Shown piece after piece: positions 36,301-49,689 of a stretch of DNA of 64,000 nt. Positions within the stretch are counted from its first letter, which is position 1. Each line of letters opens with the position of its first letter. The notes beneath the pieces were generated by a model, which was not told where the DNA came from, made no database searches, and was given only the letters and a program-made list of their open reading frames with translations. Origin of the DNA: Chamaea fasciata (Eukaryota; Chordata; Aves; Passeriformes; Sylviidae); assembly GCA_029207755.1 (NCBI GenBank), contig JARCOQ010000002.1, positions 9,067,156 through 9,131,155 on the forward strand, read 5' to 3'. The translations under genes and the position numbers were made by a program.

Positions 36301-38090
36301 TGGTTTGTTAAAGCTGTTTATTCTTTTATCTTCTCATTATTCATTTAGTCAAAATTTATTTCAAGCTTATTTTTATTTTTATTTTTTTTTAACAGAACCT
36401 TCACAAAACAAAAAGCAACCAGGAACCCCATGGTTATGAGAACTTCATGAAATACTAAGGTTGAAGCCACTGCTGTGAATCACATCAAACACTGAAAATG
36501 TGGCCCTTGCACTGACTGCTGTGACAGACCCAGCTGCTGGCTGTGTTGTTATGCAATCCCTCACTATAAAATTAGGACAGGGTTGGGTTTTTTTGTGTTC
36601 TTTTGTAGGAAAATAACTTTTTTTTTTGGGTGTAGAAAAAGCACCAAATATTCCTCAAAACAGCACCATGACTCTAGGGCCAGATAGATCTTAGATAAAT
36701 GTATCAACCTACAGGCAAATTCACACTGGATCTGCGAAACACTCAAATTATTTCTCACAAGAGCCTATTCCAAGAATTTTTCACATACTATAAAATAAAT
36801 GTCTTCAAAATGAAAAAGAAAAAAAAATATTTGTCAGTTTTTAGCATTATTGAGTAAGAGGGCAGAGATATATGTAAATCAGCCATTAGAATAATCATGT
36901 CATAGATAATATACTAAACAAGCATATAATTTCCTTGACAATGGTTTGATGGTTACCTATTATTTTTTTATAGTATGTTAAATGCAATGTCCTCCAATTA
37001 AACTATTTACAAATATCTGCGAAACTAATTATCGTTTGTTCATTAATCTGGCTTCTCTGCAGGTTTATTAGTTTTCAGAGACAGTTATCCATGTTAGAAC
37101 AGCCAAGCACCCGAGATCAGCGTGGCACAGTGTTTCTCAGATTTTTCCAGGCTTATGGCTATTTCCTGATGCCATATGACAGATCTGTTGCACTTTATGC
37201 TCTGATATGGTTGGAGTATCCAGCTAAAAACTTTGCAAACAATGTTGATTTTAAAGGTAAAAAAAAATCATAAAGATATTCACAATTTTATTAAGTATTA
37301 AAAATATTCTGATTGCTCTTTAGCTTTGACTTCAGTGTTTGGATTTAATTTTATTTATCATTCATATTTTTAAACTACTTTGCTGAACTGGAAATCATTC
37401 AATGCTTTTTCTGTGTGTGTGCATGAGGAAAAGAATAGAGGCAAACTCATTCTTAAGATTTAATATTGATTTGTAGGATTTGACATTGTTTTCCTCCTTA
37501 ACATCTGCAAAAACCTCATATTTTGTACAGAAAAGAAGAAAACATGATGAAAACAGGAAAAGCAGCTTCACTGACTTCAACAGTGTAGATGGCCATGGAC
37601 CGATGAGATAACATAGCATCAGCTGAGTTGTGACAGAAAATCTTTGAATGTCAAAGAGGTAGGAAATTAATGAATTTTTGTTTTCCTCTGAGATTTTTGA
37701 CACAAATGCATCTAACCAAACTTGTCATTTGAAACCAGCATTTCATTTGCAACCTTGATGAATTATAAGAGTCTATGCAATTGAGCAGAACACTGTGTAT
37801 CAATTTAAAATTACGATTTAAAAATGTCCTCCTCAAACTCAGGCTATTACATGTATTTCACCTGAAATGACTTTGTGAAAATAAAATAATAATAAAAAAC
37901 CCACTGTATAATGTTAATAACCATAACATGGATGAATAGTGGAATAGTCTTTAGCAAAAGAGTGGATGATGGCTACCACCTTCAGCAAAAAAAGCCTGAA
38001 TTTCCACCCTTCCTGGGAAAACTGTAGGAACTGCCATCCTACCATTCATCAGTTGATATGAAGGTAAATTAAAAACAAAACAAAACAAAA
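36301..38090. other. Non-genic DNA with one weak exon candidate
   Basis: Mostly AT-rich. The segment 37079-37256 is open in one frame for 59 codons between TTTTCAG and GTAAAA, so it has the outline of an internal exon, but I recognise no protein family in it (see findings). CAAAA repeats occur at about 38071-38095. Confidence 0.4.
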
Positions 38091-38091
38091 C

Positions 38092-38139
38092 AAACTAGAT
38101 TGATTTTTTTTTCCTCCTGAAAAACGCTGGGATGTCTTT
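38092..38139 (+). repeat. Dispersed 49-bp duplication, copy B
   Basis: AAACTAGATTGA, nine T, CCTCCTGAAAAACGCTGGGATGTCTT: the partner of 36158-36206. Copy B is preceded by CAAAA repeats, while copy A is followed by GTTTT repeats. Confidence 0.85.
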
Positions 38140-38352
38140 GCACAGCAAAAGGCCCTGGCAGATGATCTCCTGTAACACCTTTCCAGAGACCACTGATTTC
38201 CACCTTGAAATACAAAATGTTTCAAATTCAAATCTCTGTTAATATTGACCCAAAAGTAAAGATCAACGGTGATAAACAGTGGCATAAGAGTCACAACTCA
38301 CAAAATCCAGTCCTGTTTGAGTGGGACAACACTTTTCACATATTCAATTAAT

Positions 38353-38399
<47 letters not shown>
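38353..38399. repeat. (ATG)n microsatellite, about 15 units
   Basis: Uninterrupted trinucleotide repeat of 47 bases. Its purity suggests a young, length-variable locus. Confidence 0.97.
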
Positions 38400-38400
<1 letters not shown>

Positions 38401-40635
38401 AGGGTCTGTCCACTATATCCAAACTAAAAGGTGACAGCTATCTCCTTTTAAAGAGTCTTCTTTGTGCACAATTTTATGGATGGAAACTTTTTTGAGCACA
38501 CCAGTGGTTTGTTCTACAAGGCACCTGAACAAGCTTTTTTTTAAGCAGTACAAATATCTCAATTAAACTGTGACACCTTCCAGAGGAGTTTCTTAAAACA
38601 CACTGTGAATTTTGTATTAAACAATTCCATATGTTTGCCCCCGGTTTGTGGCTAATTTTTGGCTAAGGTTTTTTAGCACTTTCTCCTCTGTTATGAACTT
38701 TCTGGAAAATGACTGAAGAAAAAATCATGGAGTTCAGGAAGCTGCATTTGTTAAATAGGCAGTTTTTATGAACCACAAGGCAATCTCAGGGAGTATTCTA
38801 GCATCTTTTTCTCTTTTTTTCTCACTATCAGCAATGTCAATGTGAGATCATCAGGCGCAGCACAATCTATCACCACCTTACAGGCTTCTGTGTATATCTA
38901 ATTACATGGAATCTTCTGCAACAGACTAAACTTGAAAAATTCTCTTTGTAATGAAGTATATTTTCAAAAAGTTTTATTGATAAATTATAAAATTAACATT
39001 ACTCTTAATTTTAAGAGTACATCACTTGATTCTGTATTTCTTTTCAATGGATTTCACAAATATTTTGACATGTTCCTCTCAGATAAGCTTCTTTTAGTTT
39101 ATATTGTCTCTCTGTAAGGTTTAGATATGTTCTTAGATACTCTAAGACCACTAGCATTTAAAAATGTCCTGTATCAAACCATCATCAAAAGCTAGAAAAC
39201 GATCTATTGCTACTGACATCACAAAACTGATAATGCCAATTAATGATAGCACTTTAATTGTGAAAATAATTAGGAACAGAATTTCCCTGTAGTGATAAAT
39301 GTGTTTTTAGTTCAAAACATCTTTTTTTGCAGGCGGGAAAAGTTTAAAATTCTAATAGTTTGAAAGAAAATAAGCAGAAATATAAACACCACTCTCTTCC
39401 AACTTCATTTCCTCCAAAAAAGATACCTTTAAAATACTATGAAACCATAATACAGCATGTTTTGGAAAATTATACTTTACAACACACACACAGGGCAAAA
39501 CTGTGGAATAACCCTGCAACATAAGAATTGCATGTTTCAACAGGATCATTTTCTTCCCTGGCAGAATTATGGAGTACACAGCAGGAGCCAAATGCAGCAT
39601 TACCTGTGATCATTTTAATGGGAAGTGTTGATAGAAGTTGCAGTTGCTCCGTCTACTACATCCCTTTTCTAGCCCTGTTAAAAAATGTGACAAATGAGAA
39701 TTCCAGGCTTTCTGATGAAGAGGTAATGATGGCTACATGCAGATGAAAATTTATTGTCCTACCTTTGGTTTTCCCTTAAACAGAAATCTTTAATGTATTC
39801 TTCCTCCTGAGCCTCCCACTGCCACTTAATCTGTATCTTAACAGTCAAAACAAGCAACTACTTTATTAATATTAACAAGGCATTTAAATATTTATAATAC
39901 ATAGCAAGACTAAGGGGAAGTGCAATGATGGGCAGCTCACCATTCAGATGCCAAATCTAAGTGACTGAGAAAGTACATTACAAATTAGTACAGATGGATG
40001 TCAAAGAAATCCAGAAGAGAGAGGCAGAAGGAATGTCTTTTGACTATGTTACAGAGCATCCTGCTCTCTAGATATGCTCAGGTCTGCTCTGGCTTTTGGT
40101 GAGAAGTGTATTTCAATTGTACTTTTATTATAAATACTTGTATTATTTCAATTTTATGTTTAGACCTTGACAGGCAAGAATTTGTAGCACTTTACAGGTA
40201 TTATCAACAAATGTCTGGAACTACACTTTCCTATTCAAGTATTCTAATGCTCCATTAAGAACTGGGAGTCAAAATAGATCCAAACCCAACGCCAGCTTTC
40301 TTTACATAAGCACAAGCAAGCAATCATCTACATTGTCACCTAATCACCCTGAAGTGTCTTACATTAATAAAATAAACTGAAACTGATAAACTGAAGGAGG
40401 TAGCCCTCCTCCACAGCTGCTTGGAAATAAACTCCTTAGGATATACATTCCCTGTTTATGTTAAACTTTGCCTTAAACTTGCAAAGTCTTTATTTCTTCT
40501 CTTAACTTTCCACATCACTTTGAAGAAGCTCTCCTTGAGTTGGATCCCACCATAAGGGAAGCCACTGTTTCCATCTCTTTATTTAATTTCTAATAATGTT
40601 ACTTATCTAATGCATGAAGAAGCTGCTGCCCTTTA
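38400..40635. other. Non-genic DNA
   Basis: Unique AT-rich sequence with a short ACACACACAC at about 39483-39492. Open frames at 38932-39117, 39352-39600 and 39528-39746 show no family features. Confidence 0.5.
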
Positions 40636-40879
40636 TCTTTTCTTTTTTCTTTTTCTTTTTCTTTTTCTTTTTCTTTTTCTTTTTCTTTTTCTTTTTCTTT
40701 TTCTTTTTCTTTTTCTTTTTCTTTTTCTTTTTCTTTTTCTTTTTCTTTTTCTTTTTCTTTTTCTTTTTCTTTTTCTTTTTCTTTCTCTTTCTCTTTCTCT
40801 TTCTCTTTTTCTTTTTCTTTCTCTTTTTCTTTTCCTTTTCCTTTTTCTTTTTTCTTTTTCTTTCTTTTTCTTTTTTTTC
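40636..40879. repeat. 244-nt pure polypyrimidine tract, (TTTTTC)n with variant units
   Basis: Every base from 40636 to 40879 is C or T. The left two thirds is almost perfect TTTTTC hexamers. The right part changes to CTTTCT, CTTTTC and TTTCC variants, so the array is compound. Mirror-symmetric polypyrimidine tracts of this length can form intramolecular triplex (H-DNA). The long F/L-rich and K-rich open frames on the two strands (to 134 codons) are pure artefacts of it. Confidence 0.97.
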
Positions 40880-43751
40880 AGTCACAGGTACTTCTCCAAC
40901 ATAGACAAGACTTTCATATCTTCTTGGGTTGGTTGTTTGGGTTTTTTTGTTATCTTTGAGGAGGATGTAAACATATCCCTTTTTCAGATAAATCAATTCA
41001 TTTTTCTGCTATAAAGAAATTGGTAGCATTCTCTCAGGTTTTGAGTGTGCAGCTCCTTTGTTCAACACACAGGACAACTCTGGAACTGGATTTCTTTCTA
41101 TGTTGTGTAAGATTTTAATACTTCAGAAGAAGGAAATTAATTGGTTCCAGTTTAGCATGATTTCCAGTTCTTAGCACAAAACTAATCATTACAAGAACAA
41201 AATGAGAAATACATTGAATATGCAACAAATGAAAATTGAATTACATCTTCAGGGAGTATCTGCAGGTACACAGCCAAACCACTCTGCCCAAACCTGCTAT
41301 TTTACTAGGACAACTGTTATGTGTTTAATTTTATTATTTTACAGTTTTCATATACCATTTAAGCAACTCTAATTGCAGCATGTATCTGAACCTCCTGCTC
41401 TTGGATCAAAGAGAACAAGTAGGTACTGACAAAAGCTCCTCTGCTCAAAGCTGTTCTGCTTCAGAGGACACGTATCCCCATTCAGGGAATCCTGGACTCA
41501 AACTGGTAAGATCAATATTTCAGTCAGTATCAACTGTGCCTACAGAGATTCGAAGCCAAAGCTTCCTTGCAGTCAGACACTGGGGAAAGGAGCTCATTTC
41601 TTTGTACAGGCATGCCTCTTGTCTCACAGATTTTTTCTTTTTTGTCCTTCAGCTGTTTTACCAAAGACATTCATCACCAAACCTGCTTGTATATTGTTAC
41701 TTACTCTCATTTCCTTCCTTGCTGTTGTGCTACACAAAGGGATAATTACGTATCAGTTTCTGCTGTTCTAACGTAGGAAGTATAACCACTTGCAATACCT
41801 TGATGACTGTTCTAAGCTAATTCTGGAGGTGCACATAGTAATTAATTTTTACAGAATTATGTCAGATATATAAAACAGTAAACCTGAGGAGAAAGTGGAT
41901 AGCTCAGAAATGGCAACAGGCTGCAGAACTTCACATTCCTAAATAACTTGTTTAAATCTAGTGAAATTACATTAAAGCTAACACCCATGTGAAGACTATT
42001 ATAATCAAAACATTACTTGCCCCAACATCCAAGTATTTCTCTTCACTCAGACTTGTCCCGTGTACCCATATCCATGGGCAGCTTCCATCCTGCACGAGTT
42101 ATTTCACTACTGTGGGCAGTACATAGGTCACCTTTTGGAAGGCTGAAAGAGACTTGTCAGGCAGATATTTTCTGCTTGTCCTACAAGAGTTCAGAGGGCG
42201 GTAGCAGGAGGTGGCAGAGCACACACGTGATGTAGACCAATTTCTCAGTGTGGAAAGTGTTTCTACAGATAACCACAGCTTAGCATTTTTCATGCCAGGG
42301 CTCAGAGAAAACCTGCTTCCCCTGTGCCACCACACGTTAAAATGTCAAACATGACCTGACAAGAGGAGCAGGTTGCCCACAATAAATTAGGAAGTACTGC
42401 TGCCAGTGGGAGAGTAATGACTAGAAAACATTGCCACAGCAGGGCAACGTGCTGGACTAGGGTTGGAGTAAAATATTCTCTAACAATCCATGAGTCCTTT
42501 TTCCTGGCAGTTAAGAGACAAATGACCAAAATTTGACTCCAGAACAACAGTTTCTGAAGAAGCGAAACATTTATTGATCTTGGCTAGAGTTTAAAATAAG
42601 AAAGGGACAAGCATTTGAGAGTTGCAATGCTGTATAATCGCTTGACAAATTATGCTAATAAAAAAAAAAAGAAATCTATCCTCTAGTTCTTGCTTTCTTT
42701 CACTGCCCATTCACAGAATGGACAGAGCAGTACTGGTATGATAAAGAATGAGCTTTTGCACTAGAGCTATTTTTATCATAGCTTTGGTGTAGACAAACAT
42801 CTTCAGCTTCAAAACTACCATTTTTCCTTCTTTCACAAACAGCAGATCAAGTGGAATTGCTTTTAACAATGCTTATTTGTATTGCAAAATGAGGCTTTTA
42901 TTACTTCCAGTAAAATAAACTGAATCAGCTATTCTGCAAAATTTTCTGTAGCGCATTTATTTTTTTTCTAAAGAAAGGGATAGTCAAATCTCATTTTAGA
43001 AAACCCAACCATGTAAACCCAAACTTGTTTGAGAGAGAAGTTAAAGGTCAGTTCTCAGTAATTGTTTAGGGAAGGATTAGAATCATGTTAAAAAGCCTAG
43101 TTTGCTGTTTTCCTGAAAATGTTGTTTTCAGCTCCAAGTATCATTTTGAATGAACTGCCTTGTCATTGGCACAGAAGATAATTATCCCAGTCCCACCCAA
43201 AAAACTGAGCTTGAGCCAGCAGGGACAGCTGAGCTGAAAATTAAACAAACGCCATGTGGAAAGTAGAGACATCGTACCATGTTTCCAGTAAGACCTTATT
43301 GAGTTTTTGGCCACTTTTAAACATTCCAGAGTGTGTCACGTGTCTCTGACCTACAAGTAGTGTGTAGGAAGGGCAAAACTAAACATTCTTAGCCAGTATG
43401 AACAAGACTCCTACACAAGTCCCATTCAGAGGGGCCAATTGAATGTATTACGTATGATCAAAGTCCTCCATGCCATGAGAACATGTCAAACCTTCAAATC
43501 ATCTAGATGATGGTTTTTTAAGAAAGCTCATGGTCAAATGTAATGAGTGAATTACAGTGAAAATACTAAACAAATAATAAATACTAAATAAAATTTACAG
43601 CAGTAAAAATACTGTGTCATTATGTAACTTGCTTCTTATGGAAAGCTTTGTCCTGGCCTCATGCAATGTCAGAACTGAGTGGGTACAGAATAAATAAACC
43701 AGTATGTCCAACCCTAATGACTGCTTAGACTGATCCCACTTTCAAAAGGAG
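40880..43751. other. Non-genic DNA
   Basis: About 2.9 kb with an A-run at about 42659-42670. The 121-codon open frame at 41380-41745 has no recognised domain and an S/L/F-rich composition typical of chance frames. No repeat family was recognised. Confidence 0.5.
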
Positions 43752-43825
43752 TGGTTTGTTTTTTTGTTGTTTTTGTTGTTTTTGTTTGGTTTTGGTGGGG
43801 GTTTTTTTTTAAGTTTTGTTTTTTA
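43752..43825. repeat. T/G-rich low-complexity tract
   Basis: GTTTGTTTTTTTGTTGTTTT-type units and GGTGGGGGTTTTTTTTT. Same class as the other T/G tracts in the window. Confidence 0.88.
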
Positions 43826-46049
43826 GCTAACTCATTGTCAAGATAGCATCCTTTATTAAGGAATCATTTAAAATGGAGTCATTGAGAGGTTTAATTTAGA
43901 AACTCATCAAAAGTCAAGCCTGAACATGAAAACTAGATTCACACATCCAACACTTAGCATTTGCAGAGACAACATCATTTCTTTTCCATTAAAGTTAATT
44001 ATTTGTATGCAAGAAGTCTTTTCAAAGCTCAAAGGAAGTATTAAACCCAGTAATCAACATGTCCTTGAAATTTATCTTTTAGACAGTCAACTGCAGACAA
44101 ACAACACATGTTTATGTCATACAAATTCCAAGAGTCTCTAAAGTCCCAACTCACTGGAGATACTGGAAAATACACACATTTTATTCACTCAATTGTACCT
44201 TTCAGTTACTCTCCTCCACACATCCTAGAAGACAGCATGTAATTTAAAGTATACTGTTGCCCAGTCAGCATGGTGAAAAAGAACGTTTAATATTCAGGTT
44301 TTTTGACATGATCAGAGAGGCTGTAAGAGGGGTATCTGCAATAGATATGAAAGACCATCTGTACTTTGAATTTGACAAATGTTTCATTAAAATATAAGAT
44401 AAAATTCAAAGTTTAGGCATGTTAAGTTATTACTTTATGGAGGCCCTAGTCAGGAAGTAAAGGAAGAGACTTCTAACCATACCCTGCCTAGTAGCAAGGT
44501 GTGGCTCAAGAGCTGTGATTAAAGAGCTCCTTTGCATAACTCAAGCAGATGAAAACATGCCTAGGCTAGACACCCATAGGAACAAACAGACTTGCAAAGT
44601 CTTCTATTGCTTGGTACTACAAAATGTGAAAAGCAGAATAACAAAAAATAAGGAAGTTGTTAAGATCTGTGAAGGGCAGTCAAAAGAGTAAATTACTGCA
44701 GTAGGCTCAAAATTGTTTAAAACCATATTAGAGGCATGAGTCATAGGTACACCAATTCTATAAAAGAAGCATGTAGTTGAGGAAATCTAGTTAAATATCA
44801 AAGTAGGAGAAGGTAGTAAAAATCCATAAGTCTGCTTTCAAACACTGAAGATGTATGCAAATGAGGAAGATAGAAAGGTTCTTCATCTTTAGCAGGTTTT
44901 AGTAGGCTAAACATGAGCTTGGGGAACAGCTTTCAAAGAACTAAAACCAGGTAATACAGACTAAAATATTTTTAAATGTTCAAACACATAAAAAGAAAGA
45001 TGCCTGCAAAAAGACCACAGAAAAAGTAGAGCACTTAAGCATAACAGGACTATGCAAAGTAGATAATGCTAAAGCTATTCTTTTTTAATCTATGCATCCT
45101 CTTACGTTACTATTCTGAAAAACCTTCCTTTGTAAGGTAAATATTAGTGACCCATGCCAAGCTGAAATACTGGCAGAAGAATTTATAAAGTTGGCAAAAT
45201 GATTCTTCAGTAAGAGATGGCATAGAGTTCAAAAGGAAATCAAGGGTTAAACAGCTGATCTTTTGCTTGAAACAAAGAACTGAATTAGTGAACTTCAGAA
45301 TAAAACACATCATGAAGCTCACATCATTAATACAGCTCTTCTAAAGAGAAGTGTTTCCTTCCAAATTAGAGGGGTCTTCTGAAGAAATGAACAAGTACAG
45401 TGATAAATCAGATTTGCATCCCACCCCGCTGGAATGCCACAAAGTGTCTCACAGGTTTAAAAATTAACACCTCTAGACATGGGATGATGGCAAATGTCCT
45501 CACACAATTGGAAAACAGACGCTTAAGAAAATTGACTAGATTTTACAGAGCCAGAAGTGCCAAGTGGGGAGGTTTAAGTTATATTCATAAATTGATACAG
45601 AAACCTGGAAGAACAATGAAGGAAGTAATGTGTTGATGAACCTGACATAGTCACAGTAGCAAAAACAATGACTGCTTTCAACAAACAGAGAAACTTAGAA
45701 GATTCTGCTTTGGGCCAATGAAATTCATTATAGATAAATAAAAAGCTATTTGTGTATGGAAAAAAAAATCAACTCTACAAATACATTTAAAAGCTCTGCC
45801 CAATCAGGTACATCTATAAAATGATCAATTGAATTTAAAAAATAAAAATAAAAAAAAAAAAAAATAAAAAAAAGGTTTTGAATAATTAGGAAAGAAACAG
45901 AAAATAAGTCAGATTTCATTATTAAGAAAACTATGCTGTACCTTCCTGTTAAATACTCTCAATTGTCACATTAAAAAGGGCATAGCGAAAATGAGACATT
46001 TTACAGGAGAATAGCAGTGATTATCAAGGTAAGAAACGTTTCTGTACAA
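43826..46049. other. Non-genic AT-rich DNA
   Basis: Contains an A-rich tract with scattered T at 45836-45874. Small open frames (43926-44141, 45110-45322, 45400-45636) are without homology. Confidence 0.5.
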
Positions 46050-46350
46050 GAAGTGACAAAACAGACTAGGACCCTTTAGCCTGAAAAAGATGAGGCAGGG
46101 TGAGGGGTACATGGCACAAATGCACACAGCCATGAGCAGAACATGCAGAGCAAGTCATGGCCTTGCTCTCACCCCAGGAAGAGCTGCAGTGCATAAAAAC
46201 TGGCGTACAGTCAAAGGAAACGTGAAATCCTTTGAAGGTGATAAAACGCAAAGTGTCACCGCTCTCTAGGAAAGCCTCTGACCAGAGGCCATGGGATTTT
46301 GGGACAGCATTCCAGGAAATGCCACTACACTTTTGCCATGTTGGGAGATC
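46050..46350 (+). mobile_element. Old, highly diverged CR1-like relic
   Basis: The left end reads GACTAGGACCCTTTAGCCTG, AAAAAGATGAGGCAGGGTGA, GGGGTACATGG. This follows the CR1 block 'gactaggactcttcagcctggaaaagagaaggc...gaggggtgacatgat'. Further right, CATGAGCAGAACATG and the GGGACAGCATTCCAGGAAAT area weakly resemble later CR1 blocks. Only about the first 70 bp are convincing, so the right edge is a guess. The minus-strand open frames over it are meaningless. Confidence 0.55.
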
Positions 46351-49300
46351 CACTGCTGGCCTTTGTCAGAGAGAAGACATGGTCTGAACTGATTTGGACT
46401 TTCTGATGTCACTCCTGTAACACTGAGGCCATTCTCTACTTCCAAACTGCATGCAATCTTTGACTGTAGTCTGCATGAGTGTGGGTTTTCTTCTTTGCAC
46501 ATTTAACGTACTCAGAAATAAGACAGCACTGGGTATATTTGACTAAATGCATAAGAAACGGCTGGAACAGTATTGCATGTCAGTTTGCACAATGAGCAAA
46601 ATGTATTTAATAAAAGTCTTTCTTTTCTTTCTAATCATTCAGCTATTGCCCAATCAATTTGAAAGAGCTGATAGCATCAGGCAGATTTCCAGCTGTGCCT
46701 TATCTGTAACCAGGAAATAATGTGTAAGCTTGCTCATGGAATAATGAACAAGCAATTAACAGAATCAAGACAGTTTCCAAATGGATCCTGTCTCTCTTCA
46801 CATATCAGTGGTGCACTTAAAAAAATCTGTAGCTATTTTCATCTACCCTCCAGTTTCTCTAGGACTGACTTTTAGTGCTTTGGTTCAGAATTACTGTGCT
46901 CCTGACAGGGTGAGGTGAGCTGCCAAAATTATGGGAGCTGATAAAATTCACAGTAAATAGGAATGTTCAGGTTATCCACTCTGCAACATCTGCATGACAC
47001 TGTTTTGTACTTGTGAATAAAAAATCTTAACAGATGTTCCCATATATATGAATGCTTCTGTAGAGGCAGTTAAAACTGCTTAGAAAGGCTATCATAATCC
47101 ACTAGCCACAAGGGAAAATGGAAAATAAAAGTTTCAATAAATGGTACTTAAAGTACTCTTCAATGTATCGGCTCAAAAAAATTCTAAGAATCATTTATTA
47201 GATTTTTTTAAATAGTAATTTCCATGTAATGATGGTAAAAATGACTGAAGAAATTAATTTAAAAGTAATTATTTAAAGTATTATACAACTATATTTTTAC
47301 AGCTAGAAAAGATTCATCACAAATAATGATGAAAGCACAAAACCTTGGGACCTCAGCTCTCAGTAACTTAGAAGCTAACCCAATCATCTCTGATTTCTCC
47401 TCCTCTTCTAAATTGTATAATTATATATTGCAAATCTCTCAGAATTTAAGAAAATGGACCAAAAAAAGAGGTATTTAAAGTGTTCTGTCTTAGAAATATC
47501 AAATTTTCTCTTCAATATGAAATCCTGGAAAGGTAAGGAACAAAATAACTAATTTAGCCAGGAGTCTGTATCACTTACCTTGGGGTAACTGCTGATTCTG
47601 GCCGTTCTCATGGGATTTAGGAGGTGTGCTGGAGGTCTCACAGAAGGAAAAAAACAATGGGATCACTGTATGCAATAATTTTGAAAACATTGTGCTTTTT
47701 TTCTCTAATTTCATCATAGCTTGTTTCTATTGCTGTTGCATTTTATGCTTCCACAACATTTTAGTTGATTTGACCCTTTTGATACCATAGCACGTTGCAA
47801 TAAAAAAAAAGAGATGCACTTCTTGGTGAGGAAATGGGAAAGCTGTGGCAGCTTCACATAGTCGTTGATAAAACAGAGTTGATGAAACATTCTGTTTGTT
47901 GTTTGGTAGCTTAGCTACTTCATCAAGCATTCTGCTTATTTCCCCTCATTACTGGAATTATGCCTTTCAGCTACGGAGACCGAGAACATTAATATATGAT
48001 TTAGGCAACAAGAATATTAAAAGTGTGTGTGAATGAAATACTGACTAGGCTAAAAAGAAAATGGGACAACGCTGAGCATCCTCATTCTCCTGCAACATCA
48101 TGCAGATCTTACACACTGTTTTAAGGATACATGTTTAAAACAAAGAATAATGCACTTTTTTGGTTTCTTTTATATATATATATATATTAGCAGAAGCTCT
48201 TCAAAGCCTTTCCACCTGGAAAATAAGGAAATAAATGAAAATTCTGCTTTTTTCAGTCTTCTGAATGACACAAAGAATAACATTTTATTTTAGAATTCCT
48301 TGATCTTTAGTTTCTGTCACACACTGGTTTAACCATTACATTTTGGGGCTTTTTCTGACTTGTTGACTGCAACAACCCTGAACCCAAAGGAAAACAAATC
48401 CCCTCCCATACATACCCCAAAAGCAACAAACAATCTTGTTCCAAAGCATCAGGGAATATCATTCCATGATGAACACAAAGAAGACCATATGTCTGAATAG
48501 ACAGATACATAATGAACGTTATCAATATAGGATTGAACTGCAAGAACAAGAAAACTTAATGCTACTTAACCCTTTCATTCCCAAGCAATCTGATAAAAAA
48601 CATGATTGACTTTTCAAATTGCAAGAGAAAGCATTTTTTTAAAGCACTGAATGAAGAGCTTTATTTTTTCTGACAATTTCTCTTTTTTTTCCCTAGAAGA
48701 TAAAGAGTAAATTAAGTGATTTCTGTCTCATTGACTCTAACATTTTGTGTTAAGAAACTGGTCTCAACACTGCCACGAAGTAACTTCAAAAATTCCTAAG
48801 CATTCAAATTTTCAAAGCATGGATTAGTAAAATGAATAAGAATTGTCATCACTGCTCCTGATAAAGGTAATGCTAAACAAAACTCCCACAATCCTTAATG
48901 AGATAAAATTTGGTCAAAGCTGAAAGTTTCCATTCCTGTGAAGTGAAAAAGTACAATACCACCAAGATCTTTGCTATAAATCAAAAGCTGATAAAAAGAA
49001 TCTGCCATGCTTTTCCTGGTATCTTCAGGCATAGAAAAGAGAACACGACTGGGCCATGGAAATCAACTTTTCCATAAGCAGAAGGGAGCAATTGTGGAAT
49101 GATACTGCTCCAATGAAACCACAGATCCTCCTACCGTTTCAGACCTTGATGAAAGAAAAAGTTACAAGTCTGGCAAAGTGACAAAATATATGGGACATGA
49201 AGATTTTAAGGATTTTTGTCAGCTATTCCATGTGTGCAGTTATGATCAGATGTACAGATGGAGAACACAATGCTAAAACTTGATGAGCTTTAATTAGGGT

Positions 49301-49689
49301 TAAAAAATGGAGATGATCTGGCATGTGTACAATATTACAAGAGCATCAGTTTTATGGTTTAATGGATTGCTGTTGAACCCAGGAGGCTGTCCTTGCCCTA
49401 AATAACAAGCTCCAAAAATGCTTTATACATATATATGTATGTGCAAACACATGTGTCTGTATGTATTAATATGAAAATTATTTATTTTTTCCTTCTAAAT
49501 AATAATAGAATTTTCACTAGCTGCTGTTCACTCTGAATTTCTTACAGGCTTCATGTTAGAAATTTGCCTGGAAAACTGATTATAGAATGTAAATCTTTAA
49601 GGTTTGCATCTCTTTAGGAAATATCACGGACAAAGTTGTGATAGAGATGGACAAAGAGATAGAAAACTGTGTTACAGGAAACAGAGAGG
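46351..49689. other. Non-genic AT-rich DNA
   Basis: Contains (TA)8 at 48171-48187 and a 16-bp AT-only-centre palindrome ATACATATATATGTAT near 49425-49440. No gene or repeat family was recognised. Confidence 0.5.

Noticed and set aside
36166..36439. F/L/V-rich frames resembling transmembrane segments
   Set aside because: Composition artefact of the TTTTG tract.
38353..38399. Regular repeats considered as a CRISPR-like or coding repeat
   Set aside because: A plain trinucleotide microsatellite without spacers, in vertebrate DNA.
40860..40900. Ideal-looking splice acceptor: polypyrimidine run ending in CAG
   Set aside because: The pyrimidines come from the microsatellite, and no open exon-like segment follows.
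40607..41014. Long open frames (96 to 134 codons) on both strands
   Set aside because: They are translations of the polypyrimidine tract (F/L-rich or K-rich) and have no coding signature outside it.
41380..41745. 121-codon open frame
   Set aside because: No recognised domain, no credible exon boundaries, and S/L/F-rich composition. Chance is the simplest reading, though RNA data could overturn this.
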